Source of the DNA: G016756615 sp050958605
GTDB taxonomy: Bacteria > Pseudomonadota > Alphaproteobacteria > Rhizobiales > Rhizobiaceae
Direction of reading: 5' to 3'
Assembly (NCBI RefSeq): GCF_050958605.1
Contig: NZ_JBJHDO010000010.1
Coordinates: forward strand, 218,300-282,299
DNA length: 64,000 nt
Shown here: piece after piece, positions 1 through 6,979 of the stretch
How positions within the stretch are numbered: the stretch's first letter is position 1
Layout: each line of letters starts with the position of its first letter
Translations under genes and position numbers: made by a program
Notes under the pieces: model-generated
What the model saw: only the letters and a program-made list of their open reading frames with translations
Told to the model about the DNA's origin: nothing
The model's database searches: none

Positions 1-84
1 TGGATCTGGCCGGCGATCGGCTTCAGCTTCGTGCCGGGTGGCACGTTCTGGTTCTATCGCCATTCGCTGGTGCCGCGAGGCTAA
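1..84 (+). CDS. C-terminal fragment of an unidentified protein
   Basis: The first base is in frame and the frame stays open to a TAA at 82-84, giving 27 residues that are rich in aromatic and hydrophobic side chains (Trp, Phe, Gly, Pro) and end in LVPRG. It looks like the last part of a membrane or hydrophobic protein whose body lies before the window. The stop is 5 bases before the ATG of the TetR gene, so the two are probably co-transcribed. No family can be named from so short a piece. Confidence 0.45.
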   Translation, partial: WIWPAIGFSFVPGGTFWFYRHSLVPRG

Positions 85-89
85 GAGAC

Positions 90-680
90 ATGGCATACGA
101 GAAGGGCTTGCGGTCGCGCGAGGAAATCGTTTCGGCTGCTTCCAGGATCGTCTTCGAGCGCGGTTACGCCGCCTCGTCCTTCGCCGATATCGCGGGCAGG
201 CTCGGCGTCACCATGGGCAAGATCACCCATCACTTCCCAAGCAAGGCGGCTCTGTTCGAGGCCATTCTCGAACAGGCCGTCGAGCGGTTCCGGGCCGAGA
301 CCTTGCCGATCATGAGTGATCCCGGCCTTGCCCCGGCGGCGCGCCTGGCGCTGGTCTTCGAACGGTTGGAGAAATTCTACTTTCATCAAGGCGAGCCCAT
401 CGGCTGTCCGGTCGGTCACACCGCGATGGACCCGGTCACGACGTCCCCCGCGATGCGAAGCAAGGCCACGTCGCTGGTGAGCGACATGGAGGCATCGATG
501 GCACGCAATCTCATGGAGATGGGCTGGCCTGAAGGAGAGGCACAGCGCCGCGCCGCGATCGTGACGGCAGCCTGGCAGGGCGCGGTCATGCTTTCGCGCG
601 CAGGCGGCGGCATCGCCTACTTTCGAACCATGCTCGCGCATCTCCGCGGATTGCTGGCCGAGGCTCCCCGGCCGAGGTGA
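90..680 (+). CDS. TetR/AcrR family transcriptional regulator
   Basis: A 196-aa protein of normal TetR length. An N-terminal helix-turn-helix lies at about residues 10-55, with the family signature of a glycine-rich turn followed by a VTMGKITHHFPSK recognition helix. The rest is the helical ligand-binding and dimerisation half (TetR_C-like), with one Cys-Pro in its middle. It should be a dimeric repressor of a nearby gene, possibly the gene ending at 84 that it follows by 5 bases. Ligand and target are not visible. The start ATG at 90 is the only sensible one because the helix-turn-helix begins within ten residues. Confidence 0.88.
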   Translation: MAYEKGLRSREEIVSAASRIVFERGYAASSFADIAGRLGVTMGKITHHFPSKAALFEAILEQAVERFRAETLPIMSDPGLAPAARLALVFERLEKFYFHQGEPIGCPVGHTAMDPVTTSPAMRSKATSLVSDMEASMARNLMEMGWPEGEAQRRAAIVTAAWQGAVMLSRAGGGIAYFRTMLAHLRGLLAEAPRPR

Positions 681-720
681 GCTGGACCTGGGCCGGCAGT
701 GCGCCCTGCCGTAGCGACGC

Positions 721-846
721 TCAGCCGGTGCGTTTTCCGCCGCCCAGCAGGTCCGCGAGGCGCCCGAAGCTCCTCTCCCAGCCGGCGCTGGCCTTGATGC
801 AGACGCGCAATCGCGCTCCAACGTCGGTCTTATCGGCCATTGGCAT
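721..846 (-). CDS. Small 41-aa frame coupled to pdxY (possible SRPBCC remnant)
   Basis: A 41-codon frame whose ATG (846-844) shares one base with the TAA stop of pdxY, the TAATG arrangement that usually means translational coupling. Its C-terminal half (GWERSFGRLADLL) resembles the last helix of SRPBCC/AHSA1-type proteins, so it may be the remnant of a larger gene, but 41 residues is too short for a firm call. It would be the third gene of the yggS-pdxY transcript. It could also be chance. Confidence 0.33.
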   Translation of the reverse strand: MPMADKTDVGARLRVCIKASAGWERSFGRLADLLGGGKRTG

Positions 847-1670
847 TACGCCCAAGGCCAGGGTGTGAGCTGCATCTCCTCGCCATCCTTCGTGCGCTCG
901 AGAATGCGGAAGACCTGGACCGTTGCCCGCCGGCAGGCTTCTGCCGCGGGAAGCCCCTTTGCCAGCCCGGCGACGAACAGAGCTGTGAACAGATCCCCCG
1001 TGCCGCAGGGGCGGATCGGCAGGCGATCCGTAGCCGTGCGGGAGAGCCCGTGCGGTTCGCAAAGAATGGTCTCCACCTTGCCCACAGGGGTGTCTTCGAG
1101 CGTGCATCCGGTGGCTATGACGCTGCGCCGGCTGCCATCGGCAAGCGCGGCTGCCGCGACGCGCAGGTCGGGGGCCGAACGTGCCGCGAGGCCCGACAGG
1201 AGCTCGAGCTCGAACTGGTTGGGTGTTATCGCCGACGCCATCGGAACGAGCGTGTCGCGAAACGCTTCGAGCAGCCCGTCGGCCACGAAGATGCCGACAT
1301 CGTCGTCGCCGACGACGGGATCGCAGACATAGAGGAGCGAGGGGTTGGATTTTCGCGCGCGGGCGACGAAGGCGGCGACGACCTCGGCGTTCGCGACGGA
1401 TCCGAGATAGCCGGTCAGAAGAATAGAAGCCTTCTCGACCAGGCCGCGCTCCTCGACGCCGAGCAACAGGTCGTTGACCAGTTGCGGCTCCAGGACTCTG
1501 CCGCGCGTCGTCGGGTAGTGCGGGTGATTGGACAGGAGCGTGGTGGGCACCGCCGCGACGGCAAGTCCTTCGGCCTGCATGGGAAAGACCGCCGCGCTGT
1601 TGCCGACATGGCCGTGCACCACCTGACTCTGGATCGAGATCACCAAGCGGGTTTGGTTGGTTTCGCCCAC
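846..1670 (-). CDS. pdxY: Pyridoxal kinase PdxY
   Basis: ATP-dependent kinase of the ribokinase-like pyridoxal kinase family, which phosphorylates pyridoxal to PLP in the salvage pathway. Visible: the N-terminal ISIQSQVVHGHVGNSAA block that contacts pyridoxal, the CDPVVGDDD block, the TPNQFE block, and the C-terminal PCGTGDLF motif with the catalytic Asp and anion hole. From GTG at 1670 the protein is 274 aa, close to the usual 275-290. A longer in-frame start at 1769 would overlap yggS and add residues the family lacks, so I prefer 1670. It lies 62 bases downstream of yggS on the same strand. Together the two suggest a PLP-supply operon facing a PLP-binding MocR regulator. Confidence 0.9.
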   Translation of the reverse strand: MGETNQTRLVISIQSQVVHGHVGNSAAVFPMQAEGLAVAAVPTTLLSNHPHYPTTRGRVLEPQLVNDLLLGVEERGLVEKASILLTGYLGSVANAEVVAAFVARARKSNPSLLYVCDPVVGDDDVGIFVADGLLEAFRDTLVPMASAITPNQFELELLSGLAARSAPDLRVAAAALADGSRRSVIATGCTLEDTPVGKVETILCEPHGLSRTATDRLPIRPCGTGDLFTALFVAGLAKGLPAAEACRRATVQVFRILERTKDGEEMQLTPWPWA

Positions 1671-1732
1671 GCTTCGCCTTGTTTGCCGCGGATTTTCGTC
1701 GGAAAACCGTGGAACATTTTTCCGAGCCCTGG

Positions 1733-2494
1733 TCAGCATGCGGCTTCTTTCTTCACGGCGCCCGGCCAATAGTAGGAATCGGGAAGCGGGCGCGCGCCGA
1801 ACACTGCCTGGCCGACCCGGACCACCGTGGCGCCTTCCTCGATCGCGGTTTCGAAATCGCCCGACATGCCCATCGAAAGCTCGGCGAGCGCATCGCCTTG
1901 CGGCGCCTCCTGCAATGCCCTGTCGCGGATGGAACGCAGCAGACGAAAGCAGCGGCGAACCTCGTCGGTGTCCGCGGTGAAGCGCGCCAACGTCATGAAA
2001 CCGCGCGGACGAAGGCTGTCGAAGGCTGTCAGCTCCCTCAGGAATTGCGCGACCTCGCCTTCGGCAAGGCCGTACTTGCTCGCCTCGTTGGAGGTGTTGA
2101 CCTGAACGAGCACGTCGAGGCCGCGCCCCAGATGCTGCAGGCGCTTCTCCAGGGCGGTCGCCAGCGACAGGCGGTCGAGGGACTGTACCTCGTCGGCAAA
2201 GCGCAGCACGTCCTTCACCTTGTTGCTCTGGAGATGGCCGATCATGCTCCAGCGGACAGGCTCGCCGGCAAGCGCTTCCGCCTTGCGGCGCCCTTCCTGC
2301 ACCTTGTTCTCGCCGAGGATCTCCTGGCCGGCCGCGATCGCCTCGCGCACACGTTCGGCGGCCACTGTCTTGGTCACCAGAACCAGCCGCACCGTGTCGG
2401 CGGCGCGCCCTGAGCGCAGCGCGGCGTCGCGGATGCGCTTGCGCACCGTCTCGAGGTTGGCAGCGACGCTGCCGTGTTGATAGCGGTCCGTCAT
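1733..2494 (-). CDS. yggS: YggS/PROSC family PLP homeostasis protein
   Basis: Single-domain alanine-racemase-like TIM barrel that binds PLP and is needed for B6 homeostasis rather than catalysis. Visible: LVLVTKTV with the PLP lysine near residue 45, the ILGENKVQE block, the WSMIGHLQSNK block, the SMGMSGDFETAI block and the C-terminal VRVGQAVFGAR. 253 aa from ATG 2494, slightly longer than the usual 220-235 because of a C-terminal extension. Upstream in-frame codons add an unlike arginine-rich stretch, so 2494 was chosen. It is first in the yggS-pdxY unit and divergent from the MocR gene, with 130 bases between the starts. Confidence 0.9.
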   Translation of the reverse strand: MTDRYQHGSVAANLETVRKRIRDAALRSGRAADTVRLVLVTKTVAAERVREAIAAGQEILGENKVQEGRRKAEALAGEPVRWSMIGHLQSNKVKDVLRFADEVQSLDRLSLATALEKRLQHLGRGLDVLVQVNTSNEASKYGLAEGEVAQFLRELTAFDSLRPRGFMTLARFTADTDEVRRCFRLLRSIRDRALQEAPQGDALAELSMGMSGDFETAIEEGATVVRVGQAVFGARPLPDSYYWPGAVKKEAAC

Positions 2495-2577
2495 CTTCTC
2501 AGTCCCTGGAGTTCTGCGAACATGGCGCCTTGCGGGCACCGACCCCGTGTAGGTGCCCGGCCTTGCGATAGCGCGAT

Positions 2578-2626
2578 ATCCGGCCTATCCAGAAGATCCA
2601 GTTTTGAGAAATTGGATAGGCCGGAT
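2578..2626. promoter_or_regulatory. Perfect 14-bp inverted repeat at the mocR start (candidate operator)
   Basis: ATCCGGCCTATCCA at 2578-2591 is repeated in exact reverse complement at 2613-2626, with a 21-base spacer; the right arm runs into the ATG of the MocR gene. MocR/GabR/PdxR proteins typically bind repeated sites near their own divergent promoters. The position between the yggS and mocR starts fits autoregulation plus control of the B6 genes. Function is inferred; the repeat is directly visible. Confidence 0.55.
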
Positions 2627-4106
2627 GAGAGTCGATATAGCGATCGAATTGAGGAGCGAGGGCGCCCAGCCAGTGTTCCTCGACCTTTCCGCCTCGATCA
2701 TCCGTGAGATCGAGCGGGGCAGGCTGAGGCCCGGCGATGCGCTTCCCGGCACGCGTGCGCTCGCCAGGAGCCTGAAGCTCAACCGCAATACGGTCGATGC
2801 CGCTTATCACGAACTGACGATGCAGGGCTGGCTGGTGGCCGAGCCATCGCGCGGCACTTTCGTGGCGCGCGACCTGCCGGAGTTCGGGAAACTGGGGCCG
2901 TCGCCTCGCTCCCGTTCGGAAGAGCGCCGGAACGAGCCGCCCCCGCCCGCGACGCTTCATCTCTCCGACGGCGCGCCGGATTCGCGGCTGGCGCCGCGCA
3001 CCGAGCTTGCGCGCGCTTTCCGCCGCGCCCTCGATAGCCCGATCTTCCTTACCTCGGCCCAGGACGATCCGCGCGGCAGCCCAATGCTCAGACGCGCGCT
3101 CGCCTCCTATCTCGTGGCCGAGCGTGGCCTCGCCGCCACGCCGGAAGACGTTCTGGTGACGCGCGGCAGCCAGATGGCGCTGTTTCTTGCGGTGAACGCC
3201 TTGCTCGGCAGGGGAGACGTCGTCGCGGTGGAGACGCCCGGCTATCCGCTCGCCTGGGCGGCCTTCCGGGCGGCTGGGGTGGAGATCGTCGGGGTGCCGG
3301 TCGATGCCAACGGCCTCGACGTCGAGCGCCTCGCCGATCTCGCAGCGCGCAAACCGGCCCTCAAGGCGGTCTATCTCACGCCGCATCATCAATATCCGAC
3401 CACGGTGACGCTCGGCGCGGCGCGGCGGCTCAAGCTTCTGGAGATCGCCCGCCGTCACGGCCTTGTCGTCATCGAGGACGACTACGATCACGAATATCGG
3501 TTCGAAGGGCGCCCGGTCCTGCCGATCGCGGCGCGGGCGACGGCGGGCGACGCGGTCGTCTATGTCGGCTCGCTTTCCAAGCTGCTCGCGCCGGGTGTTC
3601 GCGTCGGCTACGCGGTGGCGGGGCCAGCCCTGCTGGGGCGCATGGCGGAGCGCCGGGAGGCCATCGACCGACAGGGCGACCTGCCGCTCGAACAGGCATT
3701 GGCCGGACTGATCGAGGACGGCACGCTTCGCCGTCATGCTCGCAAGGCCCGGCGGATCTACCAGGCGCGTCGGAATCATTTCGGCGCGGTGTTGGCGCAG
3801 ACTTTCGGCGACGCGGTCTCCTTCAACCTGCCGGCGGGCGGCCTGGCCGTGTGGCTGCGCGTTACCGACGGCATCAGCGCCAGCGAATGGGCAGGCAACG
3901 CGGCGGCGCTCGGCCTCTCCGTCATGCCGGGCGCGAGGTTCTCGCTCGAGCCCGCCATGGCGCCGGAGGCCTTCCGTCTCGGCTTCGCCACTTTGGACGA
4001 GGCGGAGCTGGCGCGCGCCATGCGGTTGCTGGCGCAAGCAAAACCTGCGGCGCGCGAAGGCGGGATTGGCCGACATGGCCGAACTGTGGCAGATTTGCGA
4101 GGATAA
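2625..4106 (+). CDS. MocR family (PdxR/GabR-like) PLP-dependent transcriptional regulator
   Basis: Fusion of an N-terminal GntR-type winged helix (about residues 15-80, ending in a GTFVA wing) to a fold-type I aminotransferase-like domain (about 120-480). The PLP-binding lysine is in SLSKLLAPGVRVGY and the cofactor Asp/Tyr in EDDYDHEYRFEG. 493 aa from ATG 2625 matches the family. The longer reading from 2553 would translate through the inverted repeat and is unlikely. Such proteins sense PLP or a PLP adduct with an amino compound and switch divergent genes. Here one side is yggS-pdxY and the other the thiazoline-carboxylate hydrolase gene 24 bases downstream. PdxR itself controls PLP synthesis, but the effector here cannot be read from sequence. 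Confidence 0.88.
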   Translation: MRVDIAIELRSEGAQPVFLDLSASIIREIERGRLRPGDALPGTRALARSLKLNRNTVDAAYHELTMQGWLVAEPSRGTFVARDLPEFGKLGPSPRSRSEERRNEPPPPATLHLSDGAPDSRLAPRTELARAFRRALDSPIFLTSAQDDPRGSPMLRRALASYLVAERGLAATPEDVLVTRGSQMALFLAVNALLGRGDVVAVETPGYPLAWAAFRAAGVEIVGVPVDANGLDVERLADLAARKPALKAVYLTPHHQYPTTVTLGAARRLKLLEIARRHGLVVIEDDYDHEYRFEGRPVLPIAARATAGDAVVYVGSLSKLLAPGVRVGYAVAGPALLGRMAERREAIDRQGDLPLEQALAGLIEDGTLRRHARKARRIYQARRNHFGAVLAQTFGDAVSFNLPAGGLAVWLRVTDGISASEWAGNAAALGLSVMPGARFSLEPAMAPEAFRLGFATLDEAELARAMRLLAQAKPAAREGGIGRHGRTVADLRG

Positions 4107-4130
4107 TCCTTTGCTAGCGAGTGCGCCGCC

Positions 4131-4619
4131 ATGGAAACCAAGCCCGTCGATCTGCCCGTTCTGCTCAAACGTCGCCTGCAGGCGCAGGTGATCGGGCCCA
4201 TCCATGCGGAGATGGTCGCGGCGATCGGCAAGGAGAAGGCCGACGCCATCCTCGACGCCGCCATCCGCAAGGCGGCGGTCGCCGAGGGCAGGGCCTTCGC
4301 AGCCAAGGCGCCGGAGGGACGCACCTCCATGGCCCACTTCATAAAGCTCTACGAATTGTGGACGGCTGGCGCCGCTCTCGAAATCGAGGTGCTGGAGGCG
4401 ACCGACGAAACGTTCGACTTCAACGTGACGCGCTGCAGATATGCCGAGGCCTACAAGGAGATGGGCCTCGGCCATATCGGCCATCTCATGTCGTGCAACC
4501 GCGACGGCACTTTCTGCCAGGGCTACGACCCCAATATCGAGCTCGAGCGCGAACACACGATCATGGCCGGTGCCCCTTGCTGTACGTTCCGCTACTCGTA
4601 CAAGCAGCCGAAGACTTGA
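4131..4619 (+). CDS. L-2-amino-thiazoline-4-carboxylate hydrolase family protein
   Basis: 162-aa protein matching the ATC hydrolase family (AtcB/AtcC type), which in Pseudomonas opens the thiazoline ring on the way from ATC to cysteine. Visible family features are the conserved central TRCRYAEAYKEMGL block, the downstream CNRDGTF with its cysteine, the EREHTIM block and the terminal CCTFRY. Many family members are uncharacterised and may act on other substrates. It follows the MocR gene by 24 bases on the same strand, so it is probably under that regulator. A sulfur amino acid link to a PLP sensor would be sensible, but that is inference. Confidence 0.72.
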   Translation: METKPVDLPVLLKRRLQAQVIGPIHAEMVAAIGKEKADAILDAAIRKAAVAEGRAFAAKAPEGRTSMAHFIKLYELWTAGAALEIEVLEATDETFDFNVTRCRYAEAYKEMGLGHIGHLMSCNRDGTFCQGYDPNIELEREHTIMAGAPCCTFRYSYKQPKT

Positions 4620-4641
4620 CTGGCGGCCGCCCCATCTCCGC

Positions 4642-5229
4642 TCATTCCGAGATGGATTTCCCTTGGTTGCCAGGCAACAAGCCGAGAATGTCGTCATAGA
4701 CCGATCGCCATTCCTCGTCGCTCAGATCGAGCAGACGAAAGCTTCTGAGGAAGAACACTCCTTCGGACGCGATGAAGGCAAGGCGGGCGTTGCGTCCCTC
4801 TTCGGTCGTCGGGTCCACCCCCTTGAGTTGCTCGCGATACCATATGCGCGACGCTGCGAGCTGGTCTGAATTCTGGAGGAGCGTGGCCAGCATCACGGCG
4901 GAGCGCGAGCCTTCCTCCTCGTCGGATTGCCGGCCCGCTTCGATATAGGCGCGCACATGCGCGAAAGGACTGCGGTCCTCGCCTTGCAGCGTTGCGATGT
5001 CGCGGTCGAAAGTCTCGCACCAGCGATCGAGCATCGCGGTGAGCAGCCCTTCCTTCGTGCCGAAGCAATATTGCACGCCGCCCTTGGTGATGCCGGCCGC
5101 CTTGGCTACGGCGTCGATCGTCAAGCCCGCCGCGCCGGTTTCGGCAACGACGGCCTCGGCGGCGTCCAGCACCTTGTCGCGATCGATCGTTCTGGGGCGT
5201 CCCAGCGCGCTCTTGTCTTTTCTTTCCAT
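4642..5229 (-). CDS. TetR/AcrR family regulator of the divergent efflux pump
   Basis: 195 aa from the ATG at 5229. The helix-turn-helix is at about residues 15-60 (GLTIDAVAKAAGITKGGVQY block), then a TetR_C ligand domain rich in aromatic residues. Divergent to a DHA2 efflux pump, it resembles the SmvR-SmvA arrangement in which the repressor controls a cationic-biocide pump. A reading from 5298 would add 23 residues and run through the candidate operators, so 5229 is preferred. A 10-bp palindrome overlaps this start codon and another 7-bp-arm repeat lies between the two genes. Confidence 0.87.
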   Translation of the reverse strand: MERKDKSALGRPRTIDRDKVLDAAEAVVAETGAAGLTIDAVAKAAGITKGGVQYCFGTKEGLLTAMLDRWCETFDRDIATLQGEDRSPFAHVRAYIEAGRQSDEEEGSRSAVMLATLLQNSDQLAASRIWYREQLKGVDPTTEEGRNARLAFIASEGVFFLRSFRLLDLSDEEWRSVYDDILGLLPGNQGKSISE

Positions 5230-5275
5230 ACGTATGTATTTATATTCCTTCTCGTTCGCAGACAAGCGGTCTGCG
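5227..5275. promoter_or_regulatory. Candidate TetR operators in the tetR-MFS divergent promoter
   Basis: Two palindromes lie in the 72-base gap. CATACGTATG at 5227-5236 is a perfect 10-bp palindrome across the tetR start codon. CGCAGAC (5257-5263) and GTCTGCG (5269-5275) form perfect 7-bp arms around 5 bases, about the size of a TetR dimer site. Both are positioned to block one or both divergent promoters. Confidence 0.5.
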
Positions 5276-5301
5276 TTCTCGTGCCCAGGATCTTTCATTC
5301 C

Positions 5302-6807
5302 ATGACTTCAAGCAATCGCTGGCTTGTGCTCGCCATCGTCTCCAGTGCTCTGTTCCTCATCGTCGTCGACATCACAGTGCTCTACACGGCGCTGCCGCGC
5401 CTTACCCACGATCTCCAGGCAACCGCCTCGGAAAAACTCTGGATCGTCAATGCCTACCCGCTCGTGGTGGCGGGGTTGCTGCCTGGATTTGGCACGCTGG
5501 GCGACCGGCTCGGCCACAAGCGGCTTTTCCTGGCGGGGCTTGTCGTGTTCGGGCTGGCCTCCCTCATCGCCGCCTATTCGCCGTCCCCTGCGGTGTTGAT
5601 CGGTGCACGCGTATTGCTCGCCGCCGGGGCCGCGCTGATGATGCCGGCGACGCTGTCGATCATCCGCCTGACCTTCACCGACGAAGGCGAGCGCGCCTTC
5701 GCCATCGGTATCTGGGCGGCGGTGGCCTCCGGCGGAGCCGCCTTCGGCCCTGTGCTGGGCGGACTGCTGCTCGAATATTACTGGTGGGGCTCCGTCTTCC
5801 TGATCAATGTTCCCGTGGTGATGGTCGCTTTTGTTGCCGGCCTCGTCATGCTGCCCAACCGTCGGGGTTCGTCCGAACGCGGTTGGGACCTGATCGGTTC
5901 GGTCCAGGCCATGATCGGCTTGGTAGGCATCGCCTACGCGATCAAGGAGATGGGAAAGAGGCTTCCATCCTGGGAGGCGGCACTGGTCGCACTGATCGTC
6001 GGCGTAGCGGCGATGGCTCTGTTCGTCCGGCGCCAGCGGCGGAGCGCCGCGCCATTGATCGATTTCGGCCTGTTCCGCAATTCGCGGTTCTCGTCCGGCG
6101 TCGCGGCCGCCACGGCCGCTTCCGCGGCACTTGTCGGCTTCGAACTCGTGTTCAGCCAGCGGTTGCAGCTGGTGCTCGGCCTCTCGCCTCTCCAGGCCGG
6201 CCTCCTCATCCTGCCGATACCGCTCGCCTCGTTCTTCGCCGGTCCCATTGCCGGCTTGCTCCTGCCGCGCCTTGGAGCAGGACGAGTCATGTCGTCGGCG
6301 CTCGCGATGGCCGGGCTCGGCCTGACGGCATTTCTCGCCACCTATCATGCGGCCTCCTTCGTTTGGGTGTCGGCCCTCGCAATGATGGGCTTCGGCATCG
6401 GCGGCGCGATGTCGGCGGCTTCCACCGCCGTGATGACCAGTGCGCCGGAGGACAGGGCGGGCATGGCGGCGTCCGTCGAGGAGGTTTCCTACGAACTCGG
6501 CGGCGCGATCGGCATCGCCGTGCTGGGCAGCATCATGTCGGCGATCTATACGGCCGCGCTCGTCATGCCAGACGGGCTCGGCATTCCGGCTGCCGCTCGA
6601 GACAGCCTCGACGAGGCCCTGTTGGCGGCCGAGGCTCTCGCCCCGGATGCCGCGAGCGCTGTGACCGCGCTGGCGCGCGCTGCCTTCGATCGCGCTTTCG
6701 AAGGCGTGATCGTTGCGGCGGCAGCGCTGCTGTTCGCCGGTGCCGCGGCTATCGCCTTCGTCGACCGGACTCGGCCGCATACAAGAGCAGTAAGATCGGG
6801 ATATTGA
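5302..6807 (+). CDS. MFS drug transporter, DHA2 (SmvA-like) family
   Basis: 501-aa inner-membrane proton-drug antiporter with the 14-helix DHA2 layout. The first helix carries the DITVLYTALP signature (D-x-T-V-L), followed by the motif-A loop GDRLGHKRLFLAG and the LLAAGAALMMPA stretch that is typical of SmvA/EmrB/QacA proteins. The start ATG at 5302 places the first helix within ten residues; an open frame extends upstream but codes no sensible sequence. It is divergent from a TetR gene, its likely repressor. SmvA homologues export methyl viologen and quaternary ammonium compounds; the substrate here is unproven. Confidence 0.87.
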   Translation: MTSSNRWLVLAIVSSALFLIVVDITVLYTALPRLTHDLQATASEKLWIVNAYPLVVAGLLPGFGTLGDRLGHKRLFLAGLVVFGLASLIAAYSPSPAVLIGARVLLAAGAALMMPATLSIIRLTFTDEGERAFAIGIWAAVASGGAAFGPVLGGLLLEYYWWGSVFLINVPVVMVAFVAGLVMLPNRRGSSERGWDLIGSVQAMIGLVGIAYAIKEMGKRLPSWEAALVALIVGVAAMALFVRRQRRSAAPLIDFGLFRNSRFSSGVAAATAASAALVGFELVFSQRLQLVLGLSPLQAGLLILPIPLASFFAGPIAGLLLPRLGAGRVMSSALAMAGLGLTAFLATYHAASFVWVSALAMMGFGIGGAMSAASTAVMTSAPEDRAGMAASVEEVSYELGGAIGIAVLGSIMSAIYTAALVMPDGLGIPAAARDSLDEALLAAEALAPDAASAVTALARAAFDRAFEGVIVAAAALLFAGAAAIAFVDRTRPHTRAVRSGY

Positions 6808-6920
6808 GCGAGTTTTTTTATTGTAAATACCGTATGTGAACCTCACGTTGTATCCGGTAGATGTACATGTGTAAAACTTGAGATGTATCTCCGAGCCGCG
6901 CTGTATTTATTTTGGTAAAA

Positions 6921-6949
6921 TTGAGTCTGTGTCTTCACAGGCGTATATT
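6921..6949 (+). promoter_or_regulatory. Sigma-70 type promoter with a palindrome in the spacer (lysin gene)
   Basis: TTGAGT (-35, 6921-6926) and TATATT (-10, 6944-6949) are 17 bases apart. CTGTG-TCTT-CACAG at 6927-6940 fills most of the spacer as a 5-bp-arm palindrome, a classic place for a repressor. Transcription would start near 6956, just before a GGGAGG ribosome site at 6969-6974. The flanking 170 bases are strikingly AT-rich for this genome. Confidence 0.5.
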
Positions 6950-6979
6950 TATTGTTCTGTGTTGGTTCGGGAGGCTGCA

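Noticed and set aside
2499..4697. A 732-codon open frame antisense to mocR and the ATC hydrolase gene
   Set aside because: Both plus-strand genes have full motifs; the antisense frame is Arg/Ala-rich noise.
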